Position numbers and translations under genes: made by a program. From Apostichopus parvimensis (Eukaryota > Echinodermata > Holothuroidea > Aspidochirotida > Stichopodidae), in the NCBI GenBank assembly GCA_000934455.1, contig KN883698.1:51670-80981 (forward strand): a DNA stretch of 29,312 nucleotides, written 5' to 3'. The first letter of the stretch is position 1. Every line of letters begins with the position of its first letter. The notes beneath the pieces were generated by a model, which was not told where the DNA came from, made no database searches, and saw nothing but the letters and a program-made list of their open reading frames with translations. This document shows positions 12,301-18,300 of this stretch, one piece after another.

Positions 12301-15300
12301 GTGAACGTGGTACGCTGATCGTACGAGTAGCCCTCGTTACAGTCGATGGTATAATTCTCCCCGTGGTTGATGGTCATTCCCATCTCGACATTAGAGTTCT
12401 CGACTGGGGGAATCGTGCAAATCTCTCCTGTGAAAAGCGAACACAAAATATAAACAATCTTACACAATAGTGGAAATCTTAAACCATATACTGCCTTTAC
12501 TTTGAGAAATGTACCATACCACCAAATTATCGTTAGCAACTTTTCAAGGGAGATTTATATATGTGTGTATTGCCAATATGTTTTCACGTAGATTATAGAA
12601 TTCGCTGGCATTCACTTTTAAGGTTGGATGGCGGCCGGGGTGGGGGTAGGGGGGCGCTTACGGACTTTATACTTAAAATACACATTAATTGCTTTTCTCA
12701 ATATGTTATCCTACCACGACAGTTTGGAATTCTAGTCCAGGTGCCGTTCTTCTGACAGGTAATGATGGGTGCCTGGGGCTGAACAGATGGCTACAAAGAG
12801 AAAAATGTTGTGGACCTTTACAAAGTATAGGATTCAGGGAAAGCGAGAGAGAGGGAGAGAGAGCAGTGTCGCAGTCACGGAGGATGGGGGAGAAGGAGGG
12901 GTGGCCCCAAAATGGTCAGATAAATGTTTTCCTTTCTTTTTAAATAATAAGTTCTGCCTGTTCTCTGGATAAAGTCTCGAAAGGAAATCTTACCGACACA
13001 TCTTGAAATGTTTGTCCAGGTACCATCACTTTGGCAGGAGATCGAGTGCCCGCCCTCTATTATGTATCCATCTGCACACGTGACAAACGCCTCATCCCCC
13101 TCCTTGAATGTGGCGTTAGCTGGTGTCAATTGACCATTTTCTATCACCGGTGCAGAGCAGAGAGCTAATCAAAAGCAAACAAAATAAAAATTAAAAAACG
13201 ATTAGGTTTTGACTTCAATAATCCAAAAGAATCTACTTAGTGCTATTATCGTTACGTATTACCGTGTTGATGTTTGCGACGATATATAAGCTTGCCTGAC
13301 GATCTATTTAGCATGATACAGTTCTACACACATGCCTGTTCCATTAGGACTCGTTTTGCATTACCCTGTTTGCTGGAAAAAGAGCAAAGAATTGTTTGGT
13401 TAGAACACGATTCGAGTCTATGACCTCGGGATTACAAGCCCTGACGCTGTCTGGGATGTATATTATGAAATATATTATCAAACTGGGCGTGATCCCTATA
13501 GTAACTCGGTATGTAAGGACAGGCGCGTAGCCAAGAGGGGGTTGGGGCGAAGGGGGCGATCGCCTCCCCCTCTTGAGCATATTTGTTTTATTTATTTTTA
13601 TATCGTTAGTAATTTAAAAAAGTTAGATGCAAAGTACTAGGCACGGGAAGTGCCAATTCCAGCGATCTGGGAGGCATTTACGGCCAAATTTTCTTGTACG
13701 CTTCGCGCCAACCTATGGTGGCGCTACGCTTAGATAGTTTGCCTACCGGTTTCGTCCCTCCCTTGGTAAATTCCTCGCTACGCGCCTGTGTAACGTACTG
13801 TGGTTTGTGTCTGGCGACCCTCGGAAAAATTTATATAATAGGGAACGCAGCCAGCCATAAGGATTGGCTCAGGTGAAAGAGCGCCGAGCTTCGTAATCCT
13901 GAGCCTCACTGGTTTAAATCACGATCTAGCTACAATTGCTTTGCTCTTTTTCAGTTTTTATAATTTCACAGTTAGTTTGTTGTTGATCATTCAATATACA
14001 TATACACGAAAGATTCTCTTCTCTAGAATCGTTCACGGCTCATGGGTCCTTGGACCGCTAGCTGGGCTTCCCTAATGAGATTTCCGAAGACCCAAGCGTG
14101 CATAGGAATTAATTCTTGCAAGGAACTTGGTACCATATCCCTCGCCAAATTAGCCCTCTACTTCCATACTTTATCCGAGGCGGTTCTTTTACATACGTTT
14201 AATTATAACAGTGGCTTAGGTAAGTAACAAGTACACTGGTCAGCAAGGATAGATGTTATTGATGCACAGTGTAAGTGAACTGCAGCGATTTTCAATTTCA
14301 ATCACAAAAATGTACCCCAGACTGACAACAAAAAGAGTTCAGACCATCACGCTAATGAGGTACAGTTAATGTGTTCAAATAAAACAATAGAAGGTACATT
14401 CTACTGTGGCACGCCAAGTAATAGTCTGAAGGCACATCACGCGACTAATTAATGTATTTTACCTACCTACACACGACTAAACTATGTATTTTACCTACCT
14501 ACACACGATTAAACTATGTATTTACCTACCTACACACGACTAAACTATGTTTTTTACCTACCTACACACGACTAAACTTTGTATTTTACCTACCTACACA
14601 CGACTAAACTATGTATTTTACCTACCTACACACGACTAAACTATGTATTTTACCTACCTACACACGANNNNNNNNNNNNNNNNNNNNNNNNNNNNNNNNN
14701 NNNNNNNNNNNNNNNNNNNNNNNNNNNNNNNNNNNNNNNNNNNNNNNNNNNNNNNNNNNNNNNNNNNNNNNNNNNNNNNNNNNNNNNNNNNNNNNNNNNN
14801 NNNNNNNNNNNNNNNNNNNNNNNNNNNNNNNNNNNNNNNNNNNNNNNNNNNNNNNNNNNNNNNNNNNNNNNNNNNNNNNNNNNNNNNNNNNNNNNNNNNN
14901 NNNNNNNNNNNNNNNNNNNNNNNNNNNNNNNNNNNNNNNNNNNNNNNNNNNNNNNNNNNNNNNNNNNNNNNNNNNNNNNNNNNNNNNNNNNNNNNNNNNN
15001 NNNNNNNNNNNNNNNNNNNNNNNNNNNNNNNNNNNNNNNNNNNNNNNNNNNNNNNNNNNNNNNNNNNNNNNNNNNNNNNNNNNNNNNNNNNNNNNNNNNN
15101 NNNNNNNNNNNNNNNNNNNNNNNNNNNNNNNNNNNNNNNNNNNNNNNNNNNNNNNNNNNNNNNNNNNNNNNNNNNNNNNNNNNNNNNNNNNNNNNNNNNN
15201 NNNNNNNNNNNNNNNNNNNNNNNNNNNNNNNNNNNNNNNNNNNNNNNNNNNNNNNNNNNNNNNNNNNNNNNNNNNNNNNNNNNNNNNNNNNNNNNNNAAC

Positions 15301-18300
15301 TATGTATTTTACCTACCTACACACGACTAAACTATGTATTTTACCTACCTACACACGACTAAACAATGTATTTTACCTACCTACACACGACTAAAGTATG
15401 TATTTACCTACCTACAAACGACTAAACTATGTTTTTTACCTACCTACACACGACTAAACTATGTATTTTACCTACCTACACACGACTAAACTATGTATTT
15501 TACCTACCTACACAAGTCGGACTTTCTTCCCAGCTTCCGTCGCTCTGACATGAAATAAGATATGCATACTCTGGCTGGAGGAAGTAACCTTCGTCGCACG
15601 ATATGAACGCCACAGCGCCCTCTGTTAATGTACCATTTACCGATGTAACCATTCCGTTCGGTACTAAAGGTAGCGGGCTACAAACGACTACAGGATACAC
15701 ATTAATTAAAGAAAAAGACAAAATAAGCTGCTAAGTATTTATTTAAATTTTTTTTTAAAGAAATGATACTCAGATCCTTTTATTATTATGACTGTGTTGA
15801 TGACTGAAATGTCAAAAAAATTCTTAAAACAAAATGCATCCGGTCATGATACTGATTTATGAAACCCAAGATATGCGCTGCCCCCTCGATTGCCATAACA
15901 TTGTCGTGGTGCTACTAACTGTACCCTATGTTTCGTCTAGGAAATAGTTAACAACGAAGATATATCTACCCCCCCCCCCAATCCGCCCTCCCCTTTTGCT
16001 TCTATACCAGAATGAAGAAGCCTCTCGAGCAACGGACGTTGGAATCACTCCTTCCCACCCCTTGTTATACTAACCAAGACATACTGGAGACTCATCTGGG
16101 TTCCAGGCACCATCACTACACGTCATAGACGTCGGACCGTCCAAGTAGTAACCAGTGTGACATGAATATTCAACATAGTCACCATGGAGATTTCCAGATG
16201 TAACGTTACCATTCTCGGGAGCCAATCTGGTAGTACAGTCCTCTGAGAAGTAAACAAGGAAAACATTGAAGAGGTTTAGTGGGACGTTTTCACAAGTGGC
16301 ATTTACCATGGCGTTGATGGGACTGTTAGCCGAAAGATAGTTGTTATATGCAAATTAGGTTATGCTAGGTCTAAGCTAAAGTGCTGGTGCTTAAAGCGTG
16401 GTGTTCATAAGTCAGGCCATTGATGTTCATTGTGGATACTCACCGTGGCACATACTGGGGATTTCTCCTACGGACGAGTCCAGATTACCATCGGAGCAAG
16501 TTACATCAAAGGTTGTTCCCTGATTAAAGGAATAATCATTGGTACATTGGACGGTAACGGATGTTCCATGGACCACTTGGGTATTCCCCGATTGGTAGTT
16601 AGAGTTGGAGATCTCAGGAATAGTACAAGATGCTAGAGAACATCAATAAAAACAAAGTAGTCTAAGTGAATGGAATAGTATATACCTACAAGTCCCACCC
16701 ACAAATATGCACCCCCCCTTCCCCTCACCACATTCACATCCGCATTCACACCCAACTACACCCACATCCAACACGCACATACACGCATACAAACAACAAC
16801 ACTATAAGACATAAAGAAGCAACTCACAAAAACATTGTGGTACTTGATCCCACGTCCCATTCCCGAGACAAACGATTAGAGATGAAGCACCAGCCTCCAT
16901 CGAATAACCGATATCACAAGTAACCTGTCCTGCATCTTCTTCTCTGAAGGTACCGTTGATGGGGTTTAGTTGCCCATTATTTATATCTGGAGCCACGCAG
17001 ACAGCTGAAAGATTGATAAAGAATTATTACATATTAAAGACAGTAGGTTGCCTAACACATGTTATTCTTGCAATAATCAAGAAACGTGTATAGTTGATCT
17101 TGACTTAACATAAACCAATATAGATTGTACATTCATGTGTTAAAACATTTGGTTTCGTGCAACACTGAAGTAAAGTAAAAGAACCGTTAGAATGAATGCA
17201 TCATATCAATACATTGACAGTAGATATATATGCCGATATAACATAATAATAACATCAAAACTTCTCTGGTGTAAATTCGTAACTATGTTTCCAGTCACAT
17301 GTCAAAGTCGCATAAGAAAAATATGAACACCATTATATCTGCATAATTTGTCGAAACATCTATGTAACCCGCCCCCTAAACACAAACAAATCTACAACGG
17401 CAACAAAGCAACTTACACACACAAATTGGCACCGTAGCTGGCGTCCATGTATCCTGAGAGTCACATGTAGCTGTTGATAGTCCGATAAGATCAGCTCCGT
17501 CCGCGCAGGAGAACGTTACGGCCTCTCTTGCGTCATATATGCTTTGTAATGGTTCCACCTTGACGTTCTCATCGACGGCTGGGGACTGACATGTGAAAAC
17601 TAAGCAAGACGGAAAAAAATCCAAAATTCAAATTTACGTTATGACGACCAATATCGAGCCGTCTGATTTATTCAACATTATCATATTTATGTAAAAAGTA
17701 AAATTCTTTAGGACACTAATAATGTATCTTCAGAAGGTAGTTCACACATTGGCTTATCCATTTTACCGACCCCCCGCCCCCCCCTCTCTCAAAATAAAAT
17801 CCCCAAAGCACGGCATTCAGAGCATGCGCAGTTGCTCCGATGGCATTCAACACTCGATTGAATACCAACATTTAATAATCTCGTAGTGCGACACGTGTGC
17901 GACTCAATTCGGTGTGTACACGTTATAATGTATGTATTGTATGTATTTTAGATCCTCATGCAAGCAGGAATTCGCGAAGAAGCCATCATTGGCTTATCAT
18001 AGCCGCAAGCTGACTGAAGTCAGTCTAATAATCAACGCAATTATAACCATATTAAATAATTTCAATATATATTTCCATTATCTATATCAGTATATAAATA
18101 CCAACATACATACATATTGTATAAACCCTTGTATAAGTAAGGTCATCATTTCGATGAACACAAGACAATATATGTCTTGCAATAATTATCCAATTGTAAT
18201 AGCCATGGTACGCCCCACGTTATGAAAGAGGTGTTGTATTTACAGAGATGACTCGCATAGGAAGTGGATGGCATGAATAGGTTTATAATTAGTCAAATCA

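Larger units (their letters stand above)
9046..13042. repeat. 2.1-kb tandem duplication (two copies)
   Basis: Copy A is 9046-11162 and copy B 11161-13042. Period is about 2,115 bp (AATACC at 9046 corresponds to 11161). Exons and introns align throughout, including the CA/GT-rich and poly-G tracts near 9970 and 12090. Each copy encodes gamma and beta exons plus alpha exons of which one has decayed. Low divergence in introns as well as exons points to a recent event. Confidence 0.93.

Noticed and set aside
13861-13930. A functional tRNA gene
   Set aside because: The D and T arms pair poorly and the sequence shares a tail with another copy, so it is a SINE.
14579-15394. Long frames of 239-271 codons across the minisatellite
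   Set aside because: They consist of repeat translation and N bases only.
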